In this document: positions 8,589 to 17,129 of the stretch, piece by piece
How the letters are laid out: every line of letters starts with the position of its first letter
How positions within the stretch are numbered: the first letter of the stretch is position 1
NCBI GenBank assembly: GCA_001789205.1
Contig: MFYT01000110.1
Location: 1-19,726, forward strand
DNA length: 19,726 nt
From: Candidatus Raymondbacteria bacterium RIFOXYA2_FULL_49_16
Lineage (GTDB): Bacteria; Fibrobacterota; OXYB2-FULL-49-7; XYB2-FULL-49-35
Direction: 5' to 3'
Made by a program: the position numbers and the translations under genes
Notes under the pieces: generated by a model
What the model was told of the DNA's origin: nothing
Seen by the model: only the letters and a program-made list of their open reading frames with translations
Databases searched by the model: none

Positions 8589-10664
8589 TTACCGCAGCAT
8601 CACGATCTTGCGCGTTGCGCTCTGGATTGGCGTGGAGAGCCGCACATAGTAGACGCCACAGGGGACCGCGATGCCCCGGCTGTTGACCCCGTCCCATATG
8701 GTCCGGTACGCGCCAGGGGAAAAGGCGCCTCGCTCAAGCACCCGTATAAGCTCTCCCTTTGCATTATATACGGCCGCAGTCACCGGTTTTGCGCCAAGGC
8801 CGCCAATGGTGAAATTGATCGTTGTTGAACGGCCAAAGGGATTGGGTTCGTTGGGTCCGATGACCAGACCAGCCGTTAAAGCGGAAGTGTTGCCTTTTTC
8901 CGCTGACACGTCGCTGTAAGTGGGATGGTTCTGCAGATCGGTCAGCAGCACGCCGCCCGCCACTTCCATGGTAATCGCATAGTTTGGATCCTGCACCAGC
9001 GCGCTCCCCGCATTGACAGTATAGTCAATAACTCCCGCGTTGCCGGCGATATCCTCCGCGGTAAAGGTGCGCGTTACTGAGTCCCTGCCCCCGCCGCTTA
9101 TATTAAAAACATGCTTCACAATCAGATCGTTCAGGTAATCCTGCGTAAGATGACAGGTGTGGTAATGGGTATACAGAAAACTCGCATCGTGCTCCGCGGC
9201 CATGGCGATTTTCCGCGAAAACGACCCATCGGCCACCTTCTGCCGTTCAAAACTGATTGGTCTGTCCGCTCCTATGCAATATCCGCTCACCGAAACAGGT
9301 ATGGCCTTGCCGTTGTCGAGAAGGGAGGCGGCGACAGCGTCAGCGGAAGACGCCTTATGACTGGGCCAGACATAGGTCATGGTAAGGGTCTCGTCATTGT
9401 CGTATAAGTTGAACCTGACATTGTTGTTTCCCGGACGCAATGTGGGCAAAGCGCCGGGCCGCAGCTGTCCAATGGTGACGATGTTCAACCCTGAAATGAC
9501 GCCAGTGCCCGACACCCTGAGCAGATAATCATAGTTTTCCTGTATGGTAAGGGTGTCGTAAAGCTCCCATTTGCTGTACAGGTTATTGCCCGCGTTGAAA
9601 TGGACCTCTTTCAACAAAGTACCCGTACCAGTGACCGTTGCGTTTGTGCTATAGATGGGATACGGTGAACGGACCGCCCATATCACGTACCCGTTGGTGA
9701 GATGCACGCCGTCCGATTCGAGAGTGGCGTTGCTCTCGTCATAGATGCCATCCAGGTAATCGGCATACCCGCTCCGCAAGGTAGGCGCATACGTCAAACG
9801 TGAGTTGCCGAATACAGCGGGAGTGAAGAACGGGGTATTTGCATGCGGATGGGTATACGACGCGTTCAGCGGTTCGTAAAACCGCTCCATCTTCTCGCCA
9901 ATGCGCAGGCAAAAGCTCATATCAGCGCCCCCGCCGTTGGCCGGTGCCGGAGTTATACTGCAATTGCCCGATGCAAGAGCGCCTTTGATAAAAGCAAGAT
10001 CACTGCCGTAGCTCCAAAAATAAGCGGATTTTATAGGGCTTTGGTCCCAGGTGGAACCATGGGTTGTGGCATAGGCAAGGCCATAGACATTGCCGCTGGC
10101 GTCCGCTGCCCAGCCGCCTTCGTCCCAATCAAAATAGTGCCATCCGTCGTTGTAGTTCACCTCGCAGACAAGGTGGGCGCTGTTGGAAAGCTGCCATCGC
10201 TGCGCCTGATAACCGAGTAAGGTGTAATAATTGTACATGTTCCCCGCGACCGGCCCGCAGTAGCCGTATCCGAACACATTGAAATACTTCATCGGATCAA
10301 AAATATCCATGAGACGGCCGCGCTGGCCTTTGGGAAATTCCTGGTATGTTGTCGGACCGTGGAAAATATAATCGTTCTTTCTGGCATAGGTGCAGATACC
10401 GCCCCAGTCGGAATAGACATAGATATCGCACCGGTGCTCGCCAGCGCATACGGAATCGTGCAACGCCTTGAAAAAAGCGGAGGGATCAGCGGGATTGTAC
10501 ACGGGGAACGACGGACAATTGTCGTGGGTAGTGGTACTTTTGCCCGCGCTCCAGGTGTTGAGGTCGTGGTCCACAAGAATCCACGGGTTTCTGATCCGGG
10601 CGTCCGCCTGTCCGGCAAAAAAGGCAATGGCCAGAATTCCAGCCATGAGTATAGTTGATTTCAT
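8589..10664 (-). CDS. Secreted transglutaminase-like protein with FlgD-Ig/Por-type C-terminal domain
   Basis: 691 aa exported protein. ATG 10664 is preferred over ATG 10670 because AAAAGGGGG then sits 7 rather than 1 nt upstream; the signal peptide ends near ADA at residue 22. In the N-terminal third a papain/transglutaminase-type triad is readable: Cys136 in 'GYGYCGPVAG', His164 in 'SAHLVCEV' and Asp179 in 'GWHYFDWDEGGW', with the spacing and aromatic context of bacterial transglutaminase-core domains. The middle is beta-rich and unrecognised. The last roughly 85 residues are an Ig-like sorting-type domain (NEPNPF, 'YNAKGELIRVLERG', 'GVYYVRL', terminal RKIVMLR). The substrate could be a protein or a peptide bond in an extracellular polymer; whether it is a protease, amidase or crosslinker cannot be told. 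It interrupts a run of TCA-cycle genes on the opposite strand. No homolog of known function is recalled. Confidence 0.75.
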   Translation of the reverse strand: MKSTILMAGILAIAFFAGQADARIRNPWILVDHDLNTWSAGKSTTTHDNCPSFPVYNPADPSAFFKALHDSVCAGEHRCDIYVYSDWGGICTYARKNDYIFHGPTTYQEFPKGQRGRLMDIFDPMKYFNVFGYGYCGPVAGNMYNYYTLLGYQAQRWQLSNSAHLVCEVNYNDGWHYFDWDEGGWAADASGNVYGLAYATTHGSTWDQSPIKSAYFWSYGSDLAFIKGALASGNCSITPAPANGGGADMSFCLRIGEKMERFYEPLNASYTHPHANTPFFTPAVFGNSRLTYAPTLRSGYADYLDGIYDESNATLESDGVHLTNGYVIWAVRSPYPIYSTNATVTGTGTLLKEVHFNAGNNLYSKWELYDTLTIQENYDYLLRVSGTGVISGLNIVTIGQLRPGALPTLRPGNNNVRFNLYDNDETLTMTYVWPSHKASSADAVAASLLDNGKAIPVSVSGYCIGADRPISFERQKVADGSFSRKIAMAAEHDASFLYTHYHTCHLTQDYLNDLIVKHVFNISGGGRDSVTRTFTAEDIAGNAGVIDYTVNAGSALVQDPNYAITMEVAGGVLLTDLQNHPTYSDVSAEKGNTSALTAGLVIGPNEPNPFGRSTTINFTIGGLGAKPVTAAVYNAKGELIRVLERGAFSPGAYRTIWDGVNSRGIAVPCGVYYVRLSTPIQSATRKIVMLR

Positions 10665-10690
10665 ATGCATGCCCCCTTTTCTAGATACCT

Positions 10691-10719
10691 AAAATATCAT
10701 TAATGCTGTTTTGATGCAA
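10691..10719 (-). promoter_or_regulatory. Predicted promoter of the transglutaminase-like gene
   Basis: On the minus strand TTGCAT (10719-10714), 17 nt, TATTTT (10696-10691). This exactly matches the hexamers and spacing of the promoter at 2689-2717. Its -35 box overlaps that of the divergent mdh promoter by three bases. Confidence 0.6.
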
Positions 10720-10739
10720 TTATTTTATATTAATAGAAT
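10711..10739 (+). promoter_or_regulatory. Predicted mdh promoter
   Basis: TTGATG (10711-10716), 17 nt, TAGAAT (10734-10739). A start about seven bases later leaves a short leader with AAGGAG (10751-10756) before ATG 10763. The -35 overlaps the opposing promoter's -35 at 10714-10716, so the two promoters should compete for RNA polymerase. Confidence 0.6.
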
Positions 10740-10744
10740 TTTAG

Positions 10745-11701
<957 letters not shown>

Positions 11702-11702
11702 A

Positions 11703-11772
11703 AAAGGCGCGAGGATCGAGGCGCGAGACAGGAGATCGTACGCGGACCTCATTCCTCGGGCCTCGTGCCTTT
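11703..11772. repeat. Long imperfect inverted repeat between mdh and the prenyl synthase
   Basis: Arms 11703-11721 and 11754-11772 (19 nt each) pair with three mismatches: pattern AAAGGC-R-CGAGG-NN-CGAGG and its complement, separated by 32 nt. The right arm runs into TTTGTTATT, so the structure could serve as an mdh terminator or attenuator. The motif GGCGCGAGG in the left arm also occurs, as CCTCGCGCC, at 185-193 at the far left of the window. That suggests a dispersed intergenic repeat family. Confidence 0.6.
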
Positions 11773-11790
11773 GTTATTGAGAGTCTTATT

Positions 11791-12810
11791 ATGGACAACG
11801 ACCTTCTCTATGCCTGGAGCCTTCTGCCCAAAGTTTCGCGCAGCTTCGCCTTTGTGACCGAATACCTGTCACGGGACACAAAATCCAGAATCGGCGATTC
11901 GGTCATGGTATTCTACCATGTCTGCCGCGTACTCGACACCATAGAAGATTCAAGCATCCCTAACGCCGGGAAGGAATCGCTCTATCACAAATTCCTCGAC
12001 GCGCTCAAACAAGAGAATCAGGCCCACAAATTATTGAGCGATTCCTCAATCCTGTCCACAAACCAGGGATACATCGAACTCATGGACAACGCAGGCCGCA
12101 TCATCGGTGTATTCACCACCCTGCCCGAAAACGCAAAGGAGATCATCCGCAGATATGCAGGAGAAATGGCACAAGGCATGCACCACTTTGGAATGCGATC
12201 CATACAGACATTCGACGATCTTGACGCCTATTGTCATCCGGTCGCGGGCATTATTGGATACGCACTCACCGAGCTCTTTCATACCAACGGCCATGTGCCC
12301 GACGCGGATCACGGACGCATGGAAAAAGGCCGCCATTTCGGCCTTGCCCTGCAAAAAGTCAATATCATCAGGGATTTTGGCCAGGACCTGGCCCACGGCC
12401 GCCATTTCTGGCCCATTGACCTCCTGGTCCGGCACGGGGTCTCGTTTAACACTATAACGGAAAAAGACAACGCTCCGGCCGCCCTTAAAACACTCGATGA
12501 AATAATACTGCACAGCCGGACCAACGTGGACAATGCCATGGACTACTTCTGCGCGATCCCGGAAAATGAGGAAAGCGTACGCATGTTCTGCGGCATTTCA
12601 CTTGTCCTTGCGCTTGAAACGCTTGAGCGGGTAAAAAACAACCCCGCGGTGTTCAAACCCAATCCCAACAGCGAACCGCTCTCCTCGCTCAAAGTCTCAC
12701 GCATCAGTTTCATGGCGCTCGTGGCTTCAATCAAGGCAAACATCAGCGACAACGCCTGGTTTATCCGCAAATACGATAGTCTGAAATCAACCATCTATTC
12801 CCATGGCTGA
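11791..12810 (+). CDS. Squalene/phytoene synthase family protein (squalene-synthase-like)
   Basis: Head-to-head condensation of two prenyl diphosphates, most likely farnesyl diphosphate to presqualene diphosphate or squalene. 339 aa. The first aspartate motif is DTIED (49-53) within 'DSVMVFYHVCRVLDTIED'. The second, 'KVNIIRDFGQDLAHGRHFWP' (189-208), has Asp195 and Asp199. 'YCHPVAGIIG' (148-157) is the third conserved block. Wording of these motifs is closer to farnesyl-diphosphate farnesyltransferases than to HpnC/HpnD hopanoid proteins or CrtB. No C-terminal membrane anchor is seen. ATG 11791 is chosen because upstream in-frame sequence runs through an inverted repeat into mdh; a weak GAGAG lies 7 nt upstream. 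The gene overlaps the following glycosyltransferase by 8 nt. No squalene cyclase or desaturase is in the window, so the end product is unknown. Confidence 0.85.
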   Translation: MDNDLLYAWSLLPKVSRSFAFVTEYLSRDTKSRIGDSVMVFYHVCRVLDTIEDSSIPNAGKESLYHKFLDALKQENQAHKLLSDSSILSTNQGYIELMDNAGRIIGVFTTLPENAKEIIRRYAGEMAQGMHHFGMRSIQTFDDLDAYCHPVAGIIGYALTELFHTNGHVPDADHGRMEKGRHFGLALQKVNIIRDFGQDLAHGRHFWPIDLLVRHGVSFNTITEKDNAPAALKTLDEIILHSRTNVDNAMDYFCAIPENEESVRMFCGISLVLALETLERVKNNPAVFKPNPNSEPLSSLKVSRISFMALVASIKANISDNAWFIRKYDSLKSTIYSHG

Positions 12811-14245
12811 CAAAAAAAGCCTCTCTATCCTCGCCCTCATTCTTGTCGCAGGCGCGTTCCTGCGGTTCTTCCACCTGGGGACCGAAAGCATCTGGCTCGA
12901 TGAGCGTTATTCAATCAAACTGGCCTCCCTCCCTCTCGCGTCAATAATTGAAGAGACATCGCGCGACGTGCACCCCCCGCTCTACTACTTCCTGCTGAAA
13001 TACTGGTCAGGCGGCTTTGGTGTTTCCGAGGCCGGCGTCAGAAGCTTTTCGGTCATCACCGGACTGCTGCTCATCGGCTTCTCTTTTTTATTGGGAAAGC
13101 GGCTTGCGGGCGCCGCGGCCGGCCTCTGCATGGCGCTCTGCGTGGCCCTGTCGCCCTTCCACATCCGTTATTCGCAGGAAGCCCGGGGATACGAACTCAT
13201 GGCCTTGCTTGCCTGCATCTCCTTTCTTTTGTTCATGGACCTGCTCGATGGTAAAAAAAGCTGGCGGCCTCTCGCCGGGCTCATCATGACAACCTCGCTT
13301 CTGACCTATGTTCACGCGTTTGGCTTCTTTGTGCTCTTGGCGCACGATGCCGCGTTTGCCGGTCTGCTGCTCCTTAACGTCCCGCGTGTCAGGGAACGGG
13401 CCGTAGAGCTGCTTATCATGAACGGCGCTGTTGCGGCGCTGTTTCTGCCCTGGGCGAAGATATTGCTCCAGCAGATCAAGGCCATCCAGGGCGATTTCTG
13501 GATTCCCCCGCCCACCCTGTTGTCGCTCCCCGCGGCCGGTATCGAGTTTTCAGGTTCGCTCCCCCTGTTTTGCCTGCTGGCACTCCTTGCCGTTACAGGG
13601 TGCGTTGCCCTGGCGCGCCACAAGGCGCCCGAAACCCTTCTCGTCATTGCATGGCTCATCGTGCCCCTTGCGGCACCGCTGGTAATTTCCTTTATGTCAA
13701 CCCCTGTCTTTATCCCCAAAGCATGCATGGCCTCGTCCCTCGCCTGGTATGCGCTTGTCGCCATTGGCGTGTCGGCCATCAAGCGGCAATCGCTCAAAGC
13801 GTATTTCACCATTGCGTTCGCGGGTTTTACCGCGTTGGCGCTCCACCCCTATTATACGGCGGCGCACAAACCTCAATGGCGCGATGCCGCGGCCTATATT
13901 GACAGCAGGGCGCTGCCCGGAGAGACCCTGCTTTTCCACGCCTGGTACGGCGAAGAGGAATACGCGTACTACTCCCAGCGGCGCGATCTTGTCAGCATGG
14001 GGTTTCCTCCGGCAGGCGCTTCTCCGACGCAACCCGTTGTGGAGGCATTTGCCAAAAAAATGTCTGACCAGCAGCGGCTCTGGCTGGTGGTGGCCCATCC
14101 CGAAGGACCGGCAGGCCTGCCGGTCTCTGCATTGGCCCGCTTGTACCGGATCGCGGGAAAAAAGACCTTTCAAGTCCTGAAATACACGCGCACCCAATGG
14201 ACCACAGGTATCGAAATCTACCTGTTCGAAAAAAACCAACGCTGA
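12803..14245 (+). CDS. GT39-type membrane glycosyltransferase (ArnT/PMT-like)
   Basis: 480 aa integral membrane protein of the PMT_2/GT39-GT83 superfamily. These transfer a sugar from a polyprenyl-phosphate donor to lipid or protein on the periplasmic side. The first transmembrane segment is followed by the loop signature WLDERYSI (31-38) with catalytic-type Asp33-Glu34, then DVHPPLYYFLLKYW (55-68), and SQEARGY (124-130), all diagnostic for this superfamily. About nine to eleven hydrophobic segments follow to about residue 360, and a soluble C-terminal domain (about 365-480) contains 'PQWRDAAAYI', as in many GT39 members. The start overlaps the prenyl-synthase stop by 8 nt, implying translational coupling. 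The acceptor and sugar are unknown; the isoprenoid and PAP2 neighbours suggest polyprenyl-linked chemistry. Confidence 0.85.
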   Translation: MADKKSLSILALILVAGAFLRFFHLGTESIWLDERYSIKLASLPLASIIEETSRDVHPPLYYFLLKYWSGGFGVSEAGVRSFSVITGLLLIGFSFLLGKRLAGAAAGLCMALCVALSPFHIRYSQEARGYELMALLACISFLLFMDLLDGKKSWRPLAGLIMTTSLLTYVHAFGFFVLLAHDAAFAGLLLLNVPRVRERAVELLIMNGAVAALFLPWAKILLQQIKAIQGDFWIPPPTLLSLPAAGIEFSGSLPLFCLLALLAVTGCVALARHKAPETLLVIAWLIVPLAAPLVISFMSTPVFIPKACMASSLAWYALVAIGVSAIKRQSLKAYFTIAFAGFTALALHPYYTAAHKPQWRDAAAYIDSRALPGETLLFHAWYGEEEYAYYSQRRDLVSMGFPPAGASPTQPVVEAFAKKMSDQQRLWLVVAHPEGPAGLPVSALARLYRIAGKKTFQVLKYTRTQWTTGIEIYLFEKNQR

Positions 14246-14273
14246 ACCGTTTTTTATTATATTTATCCAGATT

Positions 14274-14882
14274 ATGAAAACTTTTTTTATCCTTATCATT
14301 GGCGCCTTTGTTTCGTTCCTGCAGACCAGCTGTTCTCCGGCACGGCCCGCAGCAACCCAGGCGCCTGTGCCAACAAGCGCTCAGAATAAAAATCCCGCCC
14401 CGCAGGCCGGATCCGTACCGCGGCCGGCCACGCAACCCGCACAAAAAAAAGACGAACCTGTCGCCGTAGTAAAGCGGGAAAAGGGGGATTTCCACCTCAC
14501 AGCGGTTGATTCAGCCTCAATGGGAAACGAGATACTCCTTTCAACGGCCAAGATCAAGAGTGAGAATGTGATCGAAGGCGCTGACCAGAAAAGCAACGGC
14601 CAGGAACTAACGGACAAAGAAAAGACTGAGTTCAAAATAGTCAATGGGTTCCGCATCCAGGTCTATGCCACCACGGATTTTAAAGAAGCGGAACGTAAAA
14701 AAGAAGATCTCCAGCTTGGTATCGAAGACAGGGTCTATGTGGTCTACGAAGCGCCGTTCTATAAAATCCGGGTGGGAAATTTCGAGACCGAAGCCAAGGT
14801 AAAAGACCTTAAAAAGACGCTTGGCGAAATGGGCTACGAAACCTGGATTGTGCCTTCAAAGATACGGACAAGCGGCAAATAG
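14274..14882 (+). CDS. SPOR-domain lipoprotein
   Basis: 202 aa lipoprotein. The signal sequence ends in LQTSC with lipidated Cys20. A Pro/Ala/Gln-rich, low-complexity linker spans about 22-65. The C-terminal SPOR domain (about 124-198) shows 'GFRIQVYATTDFKEAERKKEDL', 'VYVVYEAPFYKIRVGNF' and 'AKVKDLKKTLGEMGYETWIV'. SPOR domains bind denuded septal peptidoglycan, so a role at division sites or in envelope remodelling is likely. It follows the glycosyltransferase after 28 bp and converges with the LytM peptidase gene, leaving only 9 bp between the stops. No good Shine-Dalgarno is seen; the leader is AT-rich with TATATT upstream. Ligand binding by this particular protein is inferred from the domain. 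Confidence 0.85.
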   Translation: MKTFFILIIGAFVSFLQTSCSPARPAATQAPVPTSAQNKNPAPQAGSVPRPATQPAQKKDEPVAVVKREKGDFHLTAVDSASMGNEILLSTAKIKSENVIEGADQKSNGQELTDKEKTEFKIVNGFRIQVYATTDFKEAERKKEDLQLGIEDRVYVVYEAPFYKIRVGNFETEAKVKDLKKTLGEMGYETWIVPSKIRTSGK

Positions 14883-14891
14883 CGGAAAAAT

Positions 14892-15839
14892 TCAGTCTAC
14901 GATAAAATCATTGGGCAGAATATAGGTCTCAGGATCAATAGGATGCCGGTACTTTCGGACTTCATAATGCAGGTGCGGACCGGTTGAAAGCCCCGTGCTT
15001 CCCACATATCCGATGATTTCCCCCCGTTTCACATACCGTCCGTCAATCACTCCCGTGGCGCGCATGTGCGCGTAAATCGTGGTGAACTCGTTTCCATGGT
15101 CCAGGAACACATAGTTTCCATAGGTTTCTGAACGGCCGGTCTTGGCAACGCCCGCGGCCGACGCCCTGATGGGCGTGCCTTCAAAATTAGCGATATCAAC
15201 ACCCTCGTGCATGCGGGCTTCATGAAAAATAGGATGCGTGCGCACGCCAAATCCAGAGAGGAGCCAGCCGTTTATTGGCGCGATTGAGGGAACATGGTCC
15301 ATCCGGTATTTCTTGTCTTTCAGGTATCCGCTGAAATCAGTGAGACTATAGTCGTGAAAATCGTACTGGCGCAGGAGTTTATCAACGCGCTCCGCCAGAC
15401 GCCGCAGTTCGATCTCGTGCCGTGTGGCAAAGACCGACTCAATGTCGTCGTCCGTGGCTGGACCGCCAACGCCCACCTGCCGCACTTCATCACTAACAGC
15501 CACGGCGCCGTACATGGAGCGCCTGCAGTCGTCGTCTGAGAAAAGTCTGGTAATATACTCCTCCTGGGAGGAGACAAAGTCGCGCATCTCCCGTATTTCG
15601 CTCATTAGTCTGGTGTTTTTGCATTCGGAGAAAAACGTGACGCTTCTAGCGATGCCAAGAAAAAGTGCCAGGGAAGCAAGGAGAAGGTATCCGGCAACGG
15701 ACATACAGAGAACAGACTTGCAGCAGCGGATCAGGAAAGGCCTGGCGCGCAAGGTGCAGATTTTACCGCGTCCTTCGCACTGGACAACGATGTCATTAAG
15801 CGCTGCTCTCTTTTTTTTCACCATATCGCGTTGCCGCAT
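14892..15839 (-). CDS. Membrane-anchored M23/LytM metallopeptidase
   Basis: 315 aa peptidoglycan endopeptidase candidate. A basic cytoplasmic N-terminus precedes one membrane segment (about 44-66). A helical, probably coiled-coil region spans about 74-165, and the LytM domain fills 190-315. Zinc ligands by family analogy are His211 and Asp215 (MHEGVD) and His291 (HLHYEV), with catalytic His258 (IYAHM) and His289. All are present, so the enzyme should be active. The context 'GFGVRTHPIFHEARMHEGVDIA' is typical of the family. The start (ATG 15839, alternative ATG 15824) lies inside the upstream PAP2 gene, overlapping it by 44 or 29 nt, which indicates one transcript and translational coupling. 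No Shine-Dalgarno stands out. Convergent with the SPOR gene; both fit cell-wall remodelling. Confidence 0.9.
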   Translation of the reverse strand: MRQRDMVKKKRAALNDIVVQCEGRGKICTLRARPFLIRCCKSVLCMSVAGYLLLASLALFLGIARSVTFFSECKNTRLMSEIREMRDFVSSQEEYITRLFSDDDCRRSMYGAVAVSDEVRQVGVGGPATDDDIESVFATRHEIELRRLAERVDKLLRQYDFHDYSLTDFSGYLKDKKYRMDHVPSIAPINGWLLSGFGVRTHPIFHEARMHEGVDIANFEGTPIRASAAGVAKTGRSETYGNYVFLDHGNEFTTIYAHMRATGVIDGRYVKRGEIIGYVGSTGLSTGPHLHYEVRKYRHPIDPETYILPNDFIVD

Positions 15840-16377
15840 AGTTCACTGCTTTAAAAAAAACAAGACCAAGGATTGCTCCGGCAAGAGCCCCTGCCGCCAC
15901 ATCGCCGGGATAATGGACCCCGGTATAAATGCGCGAAAAAGACACAAGCGCTGCCAAGAAAGAAAAATATACCCTATATTTAGTATAAAGGGAAGAAAAA
16001 AATACAGCTTGAGCGAAAATATTGAAAGCGTGGGCCGAAGGGAAGGAATACGACCGGTACGTTCCTATAAGAAATCTGCCGCCTTCAACCAGGGCCGCCG
16101 GGTCGCACGGCCGCAGCCGCTTGAAAAACGGTTTGAGTACCCGGACGCACAACGGATCGCTTATCGCGATCAGCACCAGCGCGGCCGCAATGACCCAAAG
16201 CCCCTTCTTCTTTTCTTTCCTCAGGAAAAAAAAGAGGGCCACGAGCACCGGCGCTATCCAGTAGCGTCCATTGGTGATAATGGGGAAACATGCGTCAAAA
16301 ATAGGGTTTGCAATATCCCGATTGAGCGCCAAAAAGAGCGCCCTGTCCAGGTTTGCGAGATGGGCAAGAAAGGTCAT
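15796..16377 (-). CDS. PAP2-family phosphatase (lipid phosphate or undecaprenyl diphosphate phosphatase-like)
   Basis: 193 aa membrane protein with all three PAP2 motifs: Lys82-x6-Arg89-Pro90, PSAH (113-116, His116) and Ser148-Arg149-x5-His155-x3-Asp159. It should dephosphorylate a lipid (di)phosphate, for example a polyprenyl diphosphate, at the outer face of the inner membrane. Several hydrophobic segments span the protein. ATG 16377 is chosen over ATG 16413 because the shorter form starts with the common PAP2 beginning 'MTFLAHLANLDRALFLALN', and a TTGCAT-N17-TATCTT promoter ends just upstream and would lie inside the longer version. The resulting leader is only about five bases, so the mRNA may be nearly leaderless. 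The downstream LytM gene overlaps it. Divergent from a degenerate PAP2-like gene. Confidence 0.88.
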   Translation of the reverse strand: MTFLAHLANLDRALFLALNRDIANPIFDACFPIITNGRYWIAPVLVALFFFLRKEKKKGLWVIAAALVLIAISDPLCVRVLKPFFKRLRPCDPAALVEGGRFLIGTYRSYSFPSAHAFNIFAQAVFFSSLYTKYRVYFSFLAALVSFSRIYTGVHYPGDVAAGALAGAILGLVFFKAVNYAATRYGEKKESSA

Positions 16378-16388
16378 TTTCAGGAAAT

Positions 16389-16417
16389 AAGATATGTTAT
16401 GGGCGGTCGGCATGCAA
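16389..16417 (-). promoter_or_regulatory. Predicted promoter of the PAP2-LytM operon
   Basis: On the minus strand TTGCAT (16417-16412), 17 nt, TATCTT (16394-16389). Same -35 hexamer and spacing as the promoters at 2689-2717 and 10691-10719, with one base different in the -10. It supports the downstream start codon at 16377. Confidence 0.5.
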
Positions 16418-16432
16418 TTATATTTATTGTAC

Positions 16433-17116
16433 GTGGGAACGCGAACACTCCGTCAGGTGAGTCTCATTTCCGTGTGTATGTTTTGCCTGAACGCGCACTG
16501 CGCCGCGGCCGTTCCGGGCATTGACGCACGGGTATTTTATGCCATTAACAGCACCCGCAACACCTTTTTCAACGGCGCGTCACTTGTTCTCTACGATGCG
16601 GTGTGGCTGTCGCCTGTTCTCTATACGTATTCGCTCGGATACGGCCATTTCAAACAGGACGAGGGCGCCCGGACCTTTGGAAAAATCGGTCTTGCCTCAA
16701 CCGCCTCCTCTCTGGTTCTGGTGCAGACCATGAAATACGTTGTCCAACGGGAACGTCCCGCAGTGTCGCTTCGTCATGTGCGCGGCAGCTATGCTCCCGG
16801 CCTGCTCGCGTTTCTTCTCCCCCCTGAAAAATATTCGTGCCCCTCACAAACAGCCGCGCTTGCGGCATCGCAGGCAATTGTCTGGGGAACAGCCTATCCT
16901 GACTGGCAGCGCTGGCTGGTGGCGCTTGCGCTGCTCAACGGCTGGGCAGGCATATACGAAGGCGCCGACTATCCCCTCGACGTTGTTGCCGGATACGCCG
17001 TTGGCGCAGGATCTGCCTTTGCCGCCATGGCGCTCATGAAAACATACAGTCCCAAGCTCGATATCAGGAACGCATCGGTTCGCGCCCCTATCATTATTAT
17101 TACACGGAATTTTTAA
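16433..17116 (+). CDS. PAP2-like protein with missing catalytic residues (putative pseudoenzyme)
   Basis: About 227 aa from GTG 16433; ATG 16394 or 16412 would extend it. GTG is preferred because it opens a plausible signal peptide (MGTRTLRQ, hydrophobic stretch, cleavage near AHCAAA), although no Shine-Dalgarno supports any start. Motif 1 is intact: Lys101-x6-Arg108-Pro109. Motif 2 reads PSQT (137-140) where active enzymes have PS(G/A)H. Motif 3 reads A172-G-x5-D179-x3-D183 in place of S-R-x5-H-x3-D. Thus both catalytic histidines and the motif-3 arginine are gone while the spacing and flanking residues (IY.G..YP.DV.AG) persist. The fold is probably kept, but phosphatase activity is unlikely; it may bind a lipid phosphate. 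It is divergent from an intact PAP2 gene and lies 13 bp before the next gene, so it is likely the first gene of an operon. Confidence 0.78.
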   Translation: MGTRTLRQVSLISVCMFCLNAHCAAAVPGIDARVFYAINSTRNTFFNGASLVLYDAVWLSPVLYTYSLGYGHFKQDEGARTFGKIGLASTASSLVLVQTMKYVVQRERPAVSLRHVRGSYAPGLLAFLLPPEKYSCPSQTAALAASQAIVWGTAYPDWQRWLVALALLNGWAGIYEGADYPLDVVAGYAVGAGSAFAAMALMKTYSPKLDIRNASVRAPIIIITRNF

Positions 17117-17129
17117 TTAAGGAATTGCC

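Noticed and set aside
10665-10670. First ATG of the transglutaminase-like gene as start
   Set aside because: The polypurine ribosome binding site would be only one base away; the second ATG at 10664 has seven-base spacing.
14232-14256. Intrinsic terminator after the GT39 gene
   Set aside because: AACG/CGTT followed by T-run looks suggestive, but the stem is four GC-poor pairs with mismatches, too weak to claim.
15424-16524. 366 aa plus-strand reading frame
   Set aside because: It runs antisense across the LytM and PAP2 genes, both with intact catalytic motifs; its product is basic, low in recognisable structure and has no ribosome binding site.
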